A stretch of DNA of 64,000 nt from Vandiemenella viatica (GCA_031002005.1 JARYHS010013630.1:240877539-240941538); one strand, 5' to 3'; counted from the first letter of the stretch, positions 1 to 10,231 are shown. Notes: a model not told the origin generated them from the letters alone. Program-made: numbers and translations.

Positions 1-2022
1 CGTGGACAAATTCCTTCTCATTAATAGTTTCCGTCCTTTTTCGCCTAGTGTTCTGGTGTCGACGATGCATAAAGCCCTCAGTACAAAAAGGAGAGACCAC
101 CACACAACCTGCAGAACTTACAAAGAATCGCCATTGAAAACCGATATAAATTGCACCAGCATTGGATTACCAGGCTAGCGGATGGAATGCTTAGACTGAT
201 TCCAACTTGTATCAACGCCATGGAAGACTTGGAGGTTCCCTTGCAGAACACAATACAACAAACAAGAGCTTTCTTCTTGTGCAGAAATTCTGTCAGTTTT
301 GTTTTGACGAATATTTCTGGTTGAAAATTCATTAATAGTTAATGTCTTATCACTGTTTTTGTGTCAATTGACGTAGACTGCATAATTTATTGGCGATGTA
401 AAACTTCTTTTTTTTATGTGTGTATTATTAACAGAATAAGAAATCCCCAATTTCTTAAGAGCTTTTCCCCGACAAATTGTTGCTTGTCTCCTCTTACCAT
501 ACACAGCTGACTAAATGAAAATCTAAAAACGAATTTACGTATCAGTTGAAACGTGATAAAAACGATGTCTTGTTGTAAACTAATTCTTACCACCGACTTT
601 CCCGCACAACAACTGTGCTGCGCTGGCAGTATCGTTCCACAGGCAGGCGTGACCAAGCCTCCACGTTGTTATAGGCAGCCTAATTTCACCGTAATGTTCA
701 AGCTCTTCTCAGAGGTTTATGCCATCTTTTAGCTATCGTAATTTGAAACCTTTTGAGTCAATGTTATATTGTATATAAAGTCTATTTGTCTCAGTTTTCT
801 TTAACTATTACAAGCGATTCACAAAGTCTCTGCAAATTTTCTTGGTCTTATTAGGTGTTTACAAAAACACAATTTGTGACATAGTTATGAAATAGAAAAA
901 AAATATTTTTGGGTTCTTGAAAGTTAACTCAAGAGAGCAACTGAGCGACGCCTATAATCTTAAATAATATTCTTGAATAATAAGAATATTTTCAGGTTGA
1001 AATGTTAATTTCAAATATAGGTTTTAAAGACGGTATAGTTGGTGTTACGCTGGGAAATCGTATTTAATTTTCGAATGTATGCCATTAAAAACAAATGACA
1101 AAAGAGTAACAAGGTATAATGTACATGCTCTTCCGTTCTTAAAATCATAAAGCAGCAAAGGATATGCGACGAATACTTGATTCTTACTAAATAAATTTAC
1201 TATCAGTTAATGAGCAAATAATGTAAAAAATTAGCAGATTCTTTCGATCAGTGGTTGATCAAATGACAGATATTTTGGGCACTAAAAGCAATAATCTTTT
1301 AACGGTGTCTTAAATAACAATGTTGACTCAAATCACATGAAGTACGTTGAAACCGCATAAAATTCTCCAGTCATCAATCATTAATGCTGCTGAACGGTAA
1401 ATGGGTCAAAGCAAAAGCGGAAAAGAGTAAATACAGAGGAGCTATTCTGTATAACTGTGACGCGTGGAACTTGTAACGGAAATACGAACCGTCTTAATAT
1501 CACATCCAATAGCGCCACAAATCTTGATCCGTTGCAGCGGCACGACCATGTTTGCTAGTAGAGCCGCAAAATATTTTTCATTGACAGTCACGTCCCCTAA
1601 CAAAATGCACATATTTTTTTAACTTGTTAAAGCAACAGTTTCAAACTTCCACGTGTTATTGGGTACTACCACGAAATCCAGGAACAGCTTAATTCATGGC
1701 ACATCATTCTTCATTCAACATTCTTAAAAATCGGAGATTACATCTAAGAAGGCCAGAAAAATATTCTCACTCCGTTGTTGATACCATCTGAACATCTGAA
1801 GCATAAAACTTGGTGACATACAAAGAACTCAGCAGGATACAATCCGGATTTAATGGAACCAAGGACTGAGGATTCGCCTGGAATTGGGTGAGGACCAAAC
1901 CACAGAAAATCTTGTTGGGTGGGAACTACTTTCTATGACACCTAATGCTCTGTTTTATAATAAACGACTATCACTTAAGTTGCAGTTATCTTCAATTTGG
2001 ATTAATAATGACGCTAAATTTT
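1..2022. other. AT-rich flank without a recognisable gene
   Basis: This stretch is AT-rich with stops in all frames. The only open frames are short and show no domain or repeat signature I recognise. It lies upstream of the osp first exon and is read as intergenic flank. Confidence 0.6.
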
Positions 2023-2028
2023 GTAGGT

Positions 2029-2256
2029 TTTTTTACTTATGGCTTTACGCCTCGTCAACGTCGAGGTCATTAGAGGCGGGATTGGGCTGGGGAAAAGAAA
2101 CGGGAAGGAATTCGACCATGGCCTTTTAAAGGAAGAATCCCGGAATTCGCCTGGAGTGATTTGGGGAAACCATGAAAAACCCAAATTGTGATACCCGGAC
2201 GGGGATCCTCCCGAACGCGAGGCCAGAGAGTTAACCGCTCACCCACCACGCTCGGT
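2029..2256 (-). repeat. SINE family A copy with 6-bp target duplication
   Basis: Read on the minus strand, the copy starts with the family head ACCGAGCGTGGTGGGTGAG, continues through a shortened tRNA-like region and the body (CCATGG ... TTCC ... AAGGCCATGG), and ends in the tail GACCTCGACGTTGACGAGG followed by GTAAAGCCATAAG. GTAGGT is present on both sides (2023-2028 and 2257-2262), a likely target-site duplication. Part of the B-box region is deleted. Confidence 0.85.
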
Positions 2257-2262
2257 GTAGGT

Positions 2263-2634
2263 CCAGTATGCAGTTTTCGTGTGAATATGCATTTCATTTT
2301 ACATTTGTTTGTTTCCAACACAATTAATTAAGATAATTTGAGGGTCGTAGGTGTCTAGACAGCCTTTACAGTATAGATGTCGCTGTGGGAACTTGGAATC
2401 CGCTGTAAATCAACAGCACAGAGAAAATATTTAACGGGAACTTCTCAAAGAAATGATGAAATCCGGCTACGCGAATGACACCTTCATGAAAGGTGCCATC
2501 TGGTGCAGGTAGGGGTGTTTGGGTGGAACGGTAAGATCTCAGAAACCATAACGTGAATAAAGTATTTTTTATATTGACGCAGTATAAAATACATCGCTCA
2601 TTATTGACTGACACTATGACACTCCCGTTGTCCA
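2263..2634. other. spacer between two SINEs, nothing recognised
   Basis: It holds two overlapping open frames on opposite strands with no recognisable domain. The T-rich end near 2635 belongs to the tail of the neighbouring minus-strand SINE. Confidence 0.5.
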
Positions 2635-2635
2635 G

Positions 2636-2856
2636 TTTTCTTCTTCTTCTTCTTGCTTTACGCCTCGTTGAGGTCATTAGTGGTGGTAAAGGACTAGGAG
2701 CAAGGTACGGGAAAGAATTCGGCAACAGCCTTTTAAACTAACCGAGTGATTTGGGGAAACCATGGATAACCCAGATCTGGATGCCTGAACGGAGATTCGA
2801 AAATACGTTCCCCTGAATGCGAGCCAGGGCGTTACCACTTACCCATCACGCTCGGT
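2636..2856 (-). repeat. SINE family A copy, diverged
   Basis: The minus-strand head (ACCGAGCGTGATGGGTAAG) ends at 2856. The body, with CCATGGTTTCCCCAAATCAC at about 2745-2764, and the tail CTCAACGAGGCGTAAAGC follow, with an AAG-rich end. Roughly 30 bp of the body between the 'ccaggcgaatg' and 'ttcaaaaggcc' blocks are missing. Confidence 0.8.
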
Positions 2857-3970
2857 CGCAGCTTTGTTAACCGCTAACATACTGAATACAGGTTGGCTAA
2901 ACCCGCACCAGTTATGAAAGAAAAAAAGTAAGTACTGTGTTATCAATTCTTGTACTGCAAATTGCAGCCAAGAAGGGGGAACATATTAGCGGGTGAAGTA
3001 AATTTTCTTACCAGATACTAAAGAGCTTTTTGCAGTCAAATAGGAGATAACACTAGTACACAAGGAATACCGAGATATGAATGGCAGGAGTCGGCCCTCC
3101 GAATGTTAGTCATATTCAATATCGCTCTTCTTCCTCTCCCTCGATGATTTTCACATCATCCTTGCAAGCTGACGCGGAATAATTTGCGCCAGATTTTCCA
3201 TGAAATAAGTGAAAGTCTAGTCCAAAATTTATCCGATTACAAGAAATTAGAAACTGAAATTTAAAAATTGTTTGACACGCAAATCTACAGCTTTTATCTG
3301 ATCTCGAATGCACTTTGCGCACATATGCTTTAAAATAAGTAGAAAAATGATGTTTACATTTGGTTTACTAAACTGCATCCGTTCTCCCTCTTTACTCCTC
3401 TTAATACAAATTTACATATACATTCTTTTTTTTTTTTCCTCCGCATATATCTTGAAAACGGTAAGGAAATTGGTCAAAGTGGATGGTGATGGAGAATGTT
3501 TACGACAATCCGATCGAACGGGATAAAACAACAAAACTTTAATCTCCCGAACAACGCCGGATACTTAGTTACCGGAGAATAAAATCAAATAAATCATCCA
3601 TTTGTTGGTTTGTAGGTAATCAACGTTTTAATATGCAAGAACGTAAGTTTTTTCAACGTATAGTTTCAATGATCTTTTCATTAATGTTCTGCCGAACGAT
3701 GTTTTGAAAATAGGATTTTGATGGCTGCTTCAAAATTGATTCAGAAGTTTAAGGTCCCCGAACGCTACAGAATTCCTTCCACATAACAGCAATGGTGGAG
3801 TTAGGCGTCAAAATATAATGTTTTTACATCGAATGGTTGTAAACCCTTGAAGACTACTGGATCGTAAAATGTGTTTTAAGTAGGAATACACTGCTTAGGT
3901 ATAAACACGAAAATGATATTGTACTAACTGCTGAGCTTCCTGACTTCGAAACTAATTGTACTCGTAAACT
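2857..3970. other. no gene or repeat recognised
   Basis: AT-rich sequence with scattered stops and a T-run near 3426-3438. No coding, RNA or mobile-element signature was found. Confidence 0.5.
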
Positions 3971-4182
3971 GTGAAGACAAGTCTGGCACTCCAGAGGTTA
4001 TTGGTTCAAATTCTAGTCCGGCCATTCAGCTTTGGTATTGCCATAGTTTCCCGAAATCCCCCCAGGAGAACGACGGGATGGTTGCTTCAAAAGACCATGG
4101 TCAAATTTCTTCCATTCCTCGACCCCATCGTATTCTGGCTCTAATAAACTCCACGTCGATGAGTCGTAAAAATCTAAGTAAA
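3971..4182 (+). repeat. SINE family A copy, old and 5'-truncated
   Basis: Diverged B box (GGTTCAAATTC) followed by the body: a diverged 'atttgggttttccatggtttcc' block, then GGGATGGTTGCTTCAAAAGACC, and a tail CACGTCGATGAGTCGTAAAAA. The tRNA-like 5' half is largely lost. The divergence suggests an old insertion. Confidence 0.7.
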
Positions 4183-5379
4183 AAATTTTGGTAGACGATA
4201 GTTGAACTACCACAGTTATTTTCTTCATTACGATTCACACCTTCGATTTTCAAGATTTTTATTCCATTATTCACATTTTTATACAAATAGTACACGTATT
4301 GTTTTCTTTATCATAACGTTCTTAAATTTTTATATGGTTTACATATGTCTCTTGTCCTTCCAACGTTTTTAAATATCATTTTTTCGAGTTATGTACGACG
4401 TAGATGGCTCGATGTCGGCAGTAGTCCAATATCGTTCTTCCCTCACATGTAAATTTTCTCTTGACGAATTTTCTTTAGTCAGTTTCTGTCTTAATATGTA
4501 GTGCCGAACCCTCTCTGTACTTGTTAGCGCCATTGGTCTACTTTGAAACAAGACAAACTTTTAAGAATTTGGCTCCACATTACCCGGCTTTATATCAAAT
4601 TGCAGCTAGTAGTCTAATTCACAATCTTTATTACTCGTAACCTACTAAAACTAGCGTCACAAAGATATTCGAGGCCCAGACAGACACGCAGCGTGCACTG
4701 GATAGCTATCTCTGACATGACGTCACCGGATATGTGAGAGGTGAGGGGAGGAGGAGTTTTGGTTTAATGGAAATAATGCAGGCACTTTCCTATATACAAC
4801 AGTACCCCAAACTTATCTTTCAGTTAAGCTGTACTTGAGTTATAACAATTTTCTAGGGTCACTTCTTTCATTACATAGTTTTTCTCAACAAAACACTCCT
4901 AGCGGATATGAAGACCATCATCGCATTCACGTAAAAAAATAAACTTTTACCTAAACAAATGATTAGCCATAAAAGTTCAGTCATGAAACTTCTGGCTACA
5001 AACTCTCGAAAAGTTGTAAAAATAGTGTCATCCACATAACGTCGCAGTGTTGCTGCAACTTTGCGAAAATCTTTTGAGACAACCTGTTGACGGAGCAAGT
5101 AATAAAGGAAACTCAGTTTAATAATAAGATAAAATAACGTCCAGTTTTGGTGGGTTTACTTCTGATCCTGTGCCGCAAACACGTCATAAATTTTCTCATT
5201 TCCAATACCCATACACAAGGTAAACGATTTTAGTAGTATTTCTCTCTATACGGAGCAATCTGTGAATAATGGTAGACAGAAACCTTCATGTTTTGAGTTT
5301 CATAAACCACTGTACTTCTGCCAGACCGCACGTAGCACATACGTGCAGCAAACTTCCATGTTACAGTGCTGTGGAACCC
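4183..5379. other. upstream flank of osp, no gene recognised
   Basis: No coding exon or repeat recognised. It contains a perfect CRE-type palindrome (listed separately) and a short purine-rich run near 4735-4755. Base composition becomes more GC-rich towards 5380. Confidence 0.5.
4718..4725. promoter_or_regulatory. CRE/bZIP palindrome TGACGTCA
   Basis: A perfect 8-bp TGACGTCA site about 1.08 kb upstream of the osp start codon, inside a short GC-richer patch (about 4670-4760). The motif is the known CREB/ATF bZIP site. Any role at osp is inference, since an 8-mer can occur by chance. Confidence 0.3.
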
Positions 5380-5414
5380 GAAATTGCAATGCGCGGATGC
5401 TCGCCAGTCGTTCT

Positions 5415-5426
5415 CGCGCATGCGCA
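5415..5426. promoter_or_regulatory. NRF-1 / Ewg-type motif
   Basis: The palindrome GCGCATGCGC (5416-5425) extended to CGCGCATGCGCA matches the known NRF-1 consensus (TGCGCATGCGC); the insect orthologue is erect wing. It lies 370 bp upstream of the osp ATG in the CpG-rich block, a typical position for a promoter-proximal site. Confidence 0.5.
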
Positions 5427-5712
5427 GTCGCCTTAGCGGGGCCAGGCTGGGCTGAAGCCGATGGAGGCCAGTCAGCGGTGATCCAGTGAGTAGTAAGCGG
5501 GCAGGAGGAAAGGCACGCGATTCGAACGAGCGCTTGGCGATTATGTGAGCGAGTGGTGGCGTGGCTGTCGGCACAGCGTCGAAGCATGCATCGATTCTGA
5601 TTTGCTTCTTCATCATCATCGTTTGCGTTATCTCGCCGAGCTTTATTTCACGAGTCGGCAGTGATCGCATTCGCAGTGTGCAGCGTAGGAAGCTGCCGTC
5701 TCATTTAAACGG

Positions 5713-5790
5713 ATGAATATGATCAGAGTGAAACAGAATATCCCGAGGACTGAGCAAGTCTGTTACGTCAGTGAGTGCCAAAGCGTGTGA
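5713..5790 (+). other. upstream ORF (25 codons) in the osp leader
   Basis: An ATG at 5713 opens a 25-codon frame ending in TGA at 5788-5790, four bases before the osp ATG at 5795 and in a different frame. A second in-frame ATG lies at 5719. If the transcript starts upstream of 5713, this uORF would terminate just before the main start and could act by reinitiation or leaky scanning. The sequence shows the frame; its regulatory role is inference. Confidence 0.45.
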
Positions 5791-5794
5791 CAAC

Positions 5795-5920
5795 ATGTCA
5801 ACAACACTTATGAGGCCTGAATGCAGGAAGTTTGCACCCAATATCTTCAACAAAAGCAAGTGCACAAATTGTTTTCGGCAGAAGGAGGAGCATAGTGCAG
5901 AGGCCTTAGAGAGCAACAGG
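5795..5920 (+). CDS. osp: outspread/MPRIP orthologue, first coding exon
   Basis: The 42 codons run from ATG at 5795 to AGG|GTAAGT at 5920/5921, a consensus splice donor that leaves the exon in phase 0. The peptide contains [15 protein letters not shown] followed by TNCF (Cys10, Cys23, Cys26) and an acidic EEHSAEALE stretch. This is the conserved N-terminus of outspread (Drosophila) and of vertebrate MPRIP/p116Rip, a PH-domain, coiled-coil actin-binding scaffold that links RhoA and myosin phosphatase to stress fibres. In the family the next exons encode the first PH domain; none was seen here. This ATG was chosen because upstream in-frame codons to 5771 contain no other ATG and family similarity begins only a few residues in. 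Confidence 0.88.
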
Positions 5921-6000
5921 GTAAGTCTTTATACATTTAATATTAAAATTACCTAGCGAAACTATTAACCTTTTCCTCAAGTGAACTGTGTTGAAAATTA

Positions 6001-6229
6001 GGGATTACTGGAGATCGCGATTCCGCCAGGAGTTGGTATCATAATACTGCAGTGGTCAAACGCAAGACTCCGCTAGAAATTATTTCCGAAGTACATTTAA
6101 CGGTTTCATGCTGGTCCAGGCTGTATTACAACGGAATTACTGCTTTGTAAATAATACGTCTTGCGACTGACTACAGCAGTATTACAACGATATTGTTGTT
6201 GTAGCGGAATCGCGATCTCCAATAGACCC
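6001..6229. mobile_element. 229-bp MITE with terminal inverted repeats and 8-bp target duplication
   Basis: The ends are inverted repeats about 26 bp long matching at about 23 positions. Both contain TGGAGATCGCGATTCCGC, with the palindrome TCGCGA inside, and both begin GGG. The element is flanked by perfect GAAAATTA duplications at 5993-6000 and 6230-6237. It has no coding capacity. An 8-bp duplication fits hAT or P-type transposition, but the TIR does not look like a classical hAT end, so the superfamily is open. It sits 80 bp past the osp exon-1 donor. Confidence 0.8.
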
Positions 6230-6237
6230 GAAAATTA

Positions 6238-7826
6238 TTTTATATGTCCGGAGACACCGTCAGTCATTTCTAGTATTTTTGCGACAAGCAGATCCCCCGG
6301 AGTATGCAGCTTGTTAAGATCATTGCTGGAGTTGCTCCTAATTTCGAATCCAGCAACTAATTATAGATAGATTGACACGCTGTTGGGTGCGGTAGACTAA
6401 CACAAATTAAATATTGATTGTTGCCAGGAAATATAAATCTGTTAAAAATTAATAGTTTGTGCTTGTTAGCCTTGTTCACGGTGAACATTTCTTGAATCAC
6501 GATAATATTTCCTGTCGGCATGAACTCTCGTTCTTTTCATAATTCAGCTTTCGAATTGGGCCTCTTAGTAACAGTTAAAGGTATCGGGTTTCAGAAGAAA
6601 AAAAAGAGCTTCAAAATGATGCTACGCTACGACGATGACGCCCACCGCTGGAGGCAATATTGCAGCTTCGTTGAGGAGATGGCCGTGATAGATATGAGCC
6701 TTTGGAATGCTGATTAAACTTCCAGAGAACGGAATACTTCCCTCGGTGAAAGGAAAAAAGCACCTATTGGTATACTGCGAACACTATTTCAAATGTTGAG
6801 CGCCGGTTTGCCGTCTATTTCCTCACATTCAGAAATTCTTTTTGTTTCAAATAATCACACATGTTCGTTTAATTGAATGCAAAAGAGCAAATATTCACTG
6901 CGTTGGTGGTACTCATTGGTGATACATTGATTGTTAATGCTAAATCGCATTTCACAAGAGATCAATTTATTCTCCGAAGCCAGCTGTCTCGTTATTAGAA
7001 ATACAAAATCTGTAGAATGGAGCAATTTTTTCATGTTTATGAATACCGCCATACTTTTCTTGGTGCACTGCAGATGAAGAATTGATAACTGCATATAATT
7101 AAAAATAAACTGCTTTGTGCGAAGTTTAGTCATTGACTGTTAACGTTTTTTTTGTCCTAAAGTAATAAGTTACACAGAGAATATCTGTATGCCTACTTCA
7201 GTTTACAGATCCACAGAAATGATTTACAACTAAATTTGCATTTCTTAGAGTTCGTGCAAAATATTGCTGATCGTTGCGGCAGAAACAAAGCTCTTGACAT
7301 TCCTACAGTCAAATACTTAAACGATATTGGGAATTTGTAATTGCTTTATCAATTTCCTTAATGATTCGCTTTTGAAGTCTAGAAATCAACGTCCACAAAC
7401 GCCAATTTCTCAAAGCGCGGAGAGTAATCCCTTGAGGTATGAGATCCACAAAGCGACAAATCGTGTAAATCTACCACTCGCGTCCCTGGTTAGGTTAGAA
7501 TACACAGTAAAACTTACTCAAATGCCAACAATACTGATAAGCAACATTTGACAGACTAAGGACAGTACTATTATCACTAAACAGTGGATCTGTAAGGTAG
7601 TTTCCCCAGTAACTTTTTGGTTTAGAAGAAACTGTATGCACGGTTAATTTTTCACAGGAGACATTGAAGCTCTATCATCTTCCGGAATATCCTGGCAACG
7701 AAACTAAAAAATTGAAATTAAGTAAAGGCTTGTCATAAGAGATTACCAAGAAATACTGCCAACTAATTAATGAACCAGGTTGACTCTAGGTGTGACGAGC
7801 ACAAGTTTGTTTCAATGACTAACACA
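6238..7826. other. intronic sequence, nothing recognised
   Basis: AT-rich with short open frames only. No domain, RNA or repeat signature identified. Confidence 0.5.
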
Positions 7827-7834
7827 TCTAATAG

Positions 7835-8412
7835 CAGGGCCGCATTTAGGCACAGGCTAGCTAGGCTGTAGCCTAGGGGCCCGCACCACATGCAAAAATA
7901 AAAACAAAAATATATTAGTCGCTGTCTTCCTGTTGACATCCGTGTGCTAATAATCAATACTGTGTTTTTAATTGTTCTTTATTGCCTGCTTTGGTGATCT
8001 TAATCATCTTTTATGGTTTGTTTTATTTTAATATATGTAAGCCTACTGTTTCATATTATTAATACTTTTGAGTTTATAATTCCGAAGGCTTTTGCTGAGG
8101 GTGTTTGGTTGCAACACCACAGCTACAATAGGCAGCACCTTATCTATCGATCATCAGGCAAAAAAAAATGAAAGTGCGAGCATCACTTGCCAACCTTGTT
8201 CACTTCAGGCTCGGAAATAATACAGAAAGCACGTTTCGAACTTTCAATTCTTCAGTAAGTTAACCTCGATATATTTTTACTATAGTTACATTATTCAGCA
8301 TTTTGCATGGAAAGGTTTATTAATTTAATATATATAAATAAGGCCCGCACCACAATTATAGCGTAGCGGTCTACAGGTCCTAAAGGGCCTACAGATCCTA
8401 AATGCCGCCCTG
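7835..8412. mobile_element. hAT-like non-autonomous DNA transposon, 578 bp
   Basis: The ends are CAGGGCCGCATTTAGG and its inverted partner CCTAAATGCCGCCCTG. Flanks are TCTAATAG (7827-7834) and TCTAACAG (8413-8420), an 8-bp duplication with one change. CAGGG termini and 8-bp duplications are hallmarks of hAT elements. Subterminal blocks GGGGCCCGCACCAC and GGCCCGCACCAC recur in the 15845 copy. The AT-rich interior has no transposase frame. Confidence 0.85.
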
Positions 8413-8420
8413 TCTAACAG

Positions 8421-8997
8421 CGAGGAAAGCTGCCTGCAAGAATCTTATCCTCTTGTTGCTGTGGCTATGAGTTTACGTTAAAACCGGCAAAATTTATTTT
8501 ATTTAGTAAGCTTAGAATGTGTAGATGGGTGGGGTATTTTGTTCCAAATCTACGATAAGTAACTGAAATTATTAGTCGTAAAATATAGCAAATGCACTCG
8601 GTATTTTAAATGTTAGGGATCTGATACTAATTTAGGCAGACGTAAGGAGTATACTTTATTGAATTCTAACCCAGTCGTGGCAGAAACTTTAAAAATAAAA
8701 CAAAACCCCCTTTTTTCCCTTAACGTTTTGAGGATTGCTGAACCATTACGTATTAAGGCAATTTTTACTACGAAACATTTGGTCTTTAGATGGTATGCAA
8801 ACAAGCAAGAATATGCACTGCATTTTGACGTTATAAATTATTTATAATACGCTATCGCAAGTTTCTTCCACATTTTGCGACAGGTAGCTGATATACAGAT
8901 ATACAAGACAATCCTGGAGACATTATTCCTTGTATCGTTCAACCTTCTACCTGGTAGAGATGTTGAAGAAATTCATGTCTGTTGAAAATAAGCCTGA
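8421..8997. other. intronic sequence, nothing recognised
   Basis: Two overlapping frames on opposite strands near 8613-8847 are AT-rich with no recognisable domain and are treated as chance frames. Confidence 0.5.
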
Positions 8998-9112
8998 TGG
9001 GCGAGCGGTAATGCTCGGGTCAGACTTCATGGAGGATGCGCTTTCAAATGCCGGGATGGTTGCTTCAGAATACCATTGATCGATTCTTTTCCGTTCCTCG
9101 ATTTCAATATAA
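8998..9112 (+). repeat. SINE family A fragment, heavily decayed
   Basis: Weak head (GGGCGAGCGGTAATGCTCGGG), then directly the body block AATGCCGGGATGGTTGCTTC and CCATTGATCG...TTCCGTTCCTCG. The B-box and ATTTGGGTTTTCC blocks are missing. It is followed by a 12-G run at 9125-9136. Confidence 0.6.
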
Positions 9113-9213
9113 TACGACGGGAGAGGGGGGGGGGGGCTGCTGGTTGTGCCGGGATGACAGAATGCCGCTTTCCGTGTCTTTAGTTATTGTGGATAAAGTA
9201 AGGAGGAGCAAAA

Positions 9214-9284
9214 GGAGTCTTGCGTTTAACCACTGCAGTATTATGATGCCAACTCCAGGCGGAATCGCGATCTCCAGTAATCCC
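9214..9284 (-). mobile_element. terminal fragment of the 6001-type MITE
   Basis: About 71 bp matching, in inverse orientation, the left end of the 6001-6229 element: GGATTACTGGAGATCGCG, then the block GGAGTTGGCATCATAATACT and GTTAAACGCAAGACTCC. The homology stops abruptly at 9214 and no second terminus is seen, so this is a truncated or solo end. It shows that the element is a repeat family. Confidence 0.8.
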
Positions 9285-9362
9285 AGCTCTACAATTATGG
9301 CATAGTACATTACAAAATTGGCGTAATTTTATGCTTCTTAACTCTGTTAACTTCTGATATTC

Positions 9363-9529
9363 AATTCGGCCATAGCCTTTTGAAGGAAGCATCCCGGCAT
9401 TTGCTTGGAGTGATTTGTGAAACCATGGAAAACCCAAATCTGGATGCCAGGACGTGGATTCGAACCGCCGGCGCGCCGTCCTCCCGAATGCGAGGCCAGA
9501 ACGCTAACCGTTACACCACCACGCTCGGT
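9363..9529 (-). repeat. SINE family A copy lacking the 3' tail
   Basis: Well-preserved head on the minus strand with A box (TGGTGTAACGGTTAGCG) and B box (GGTTCGAATCC), body ATTTGGGTTTTCCATGGTTT, and GGCCGAATTGA at the 3' end. The CTCGACGTCGACGAGG tail is missing, so the copy is 3'-truncated at 9363. Confidence 0.88.
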
Positions 9530-9977
9530 GGGCCCCAATATGATACCCAAACTATTCTCCACTACAATTCAGATTTCTAATAGTAACTGTTCCTTAATCT
9601 TCCAGCAATATCGCTCTAAATGAAACGAAACTATATTTTACGAGCCGATGACAATGCAATTTATTTTGTGTTTATACTCTTTTTCTCTCGCCGTGTATCT
9701 GCCACAATAGTAACTGATGTTTATGCTTCCAACAGGATTTGTGATATCGTTGGCAACAAACTCTCATGGAAGCTGGTTATCTGCTACCGAATGGCGGTAT
9801 GCGATTTATTGCTTGTTTCTCGGTACAAGGGGCCATCCAAAATTTACACATTCAAATTTCAAAGGGTTTATTTTTTACCTCGTTCCCCTTTTTTGTAACA
9901 CTTTGGGGAACTTCCTCCACTCAACATCACAAATTTTAAATTTACAAATTGATTTCAGTGTGACTCAAGGAAGTTAT
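9530..9977. other. intronic sequence between SINEs
   Basis: No recognisable gene or repeat. The short open frames here carry no known domain. Confidence 0.5.
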
Positions 9978-9988
9978 GACACCCCCTC

Positions 9989-10231
9989 ACCGAGCGTGGT
10001 GGTGTAACGGATAGCGTTCTGGCCTCGCATTCGGGAGGACGGCGGTTCGAATCCCCGTCCGGGCATCCAGATTTGGGTTTTCCATGGTTTCCCCAAATCA
10101 CTTCAGGTGAATGCCGGAATGCTTCCTTCAAAAGGCCATGGCCGAATTCCTTCCCATTCCTTGCCCCCATCCTTTCCCGTCTCTAAAGACCACGTTGTTA
10201 AAAAGGGACGTTAAACTGTTAAAAAAAAAAA
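9989..10231 (+). repeat. near-intact SINE family A with perfect 11-bp target duplication
   Basis: A reference-quality copy. It has the head ACCGAGCGTGGTGGTGTAAC, an A box (TGGTGTAACGG), a B box (GGTTCGAATCC), the body with ATTTGGGTTTTCCATGGTTT and CTTCAAAAGGCCATGGCCG, and a poly(A) tail. GACACCCCCTC at 9978-9988 is repeated exactly at 10232-10242. The 3' tail differs from the other copies: GACCACGTTGTT then GGGACGTTAAACTGTTAAA instead of the CGACGAGGCGTAAAGCC form. The internal Pol III boxes would drive transcription; mobilisation needs a LINE in trans. Confidence 0.93.

Larger units (their letters stand above)
5380..5794 (+). promoter_or_regulatory. osp: CpG-rich 5' region of osp (promoter and 5' UTR)
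   Basis: This block is much richer in G+C and CpG than the surrounding AT-rich DNA and runs directly into the osp start codon. It contains an NRF-1/Ewg-like palindrome (5416-5425), no obvious TATA box, and an upstream ORF at its 3' end. This composition fits a TATA-less broad promoter plus first-exon leader. The transcription start cannot be placed from sequence alone. A GTGAGT at about 5485 could be a leader splice donor. Confidence 0.65.

Noticed and set aside
5230..5670. 146-codon open frame on the minus strand across the osp leader
   Set aside because: It lies over GC-rich CpG sequence where stops are rare, has no known domain, and opposes a clear + strand first exon. Treated as a compositional artefact.
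9989..10075. tRNA gene
   Set aside because: A and B boxes are present, but no acceptor stem closes, and the sequence continues into the SINE body. The same applies to all SINE heads here.
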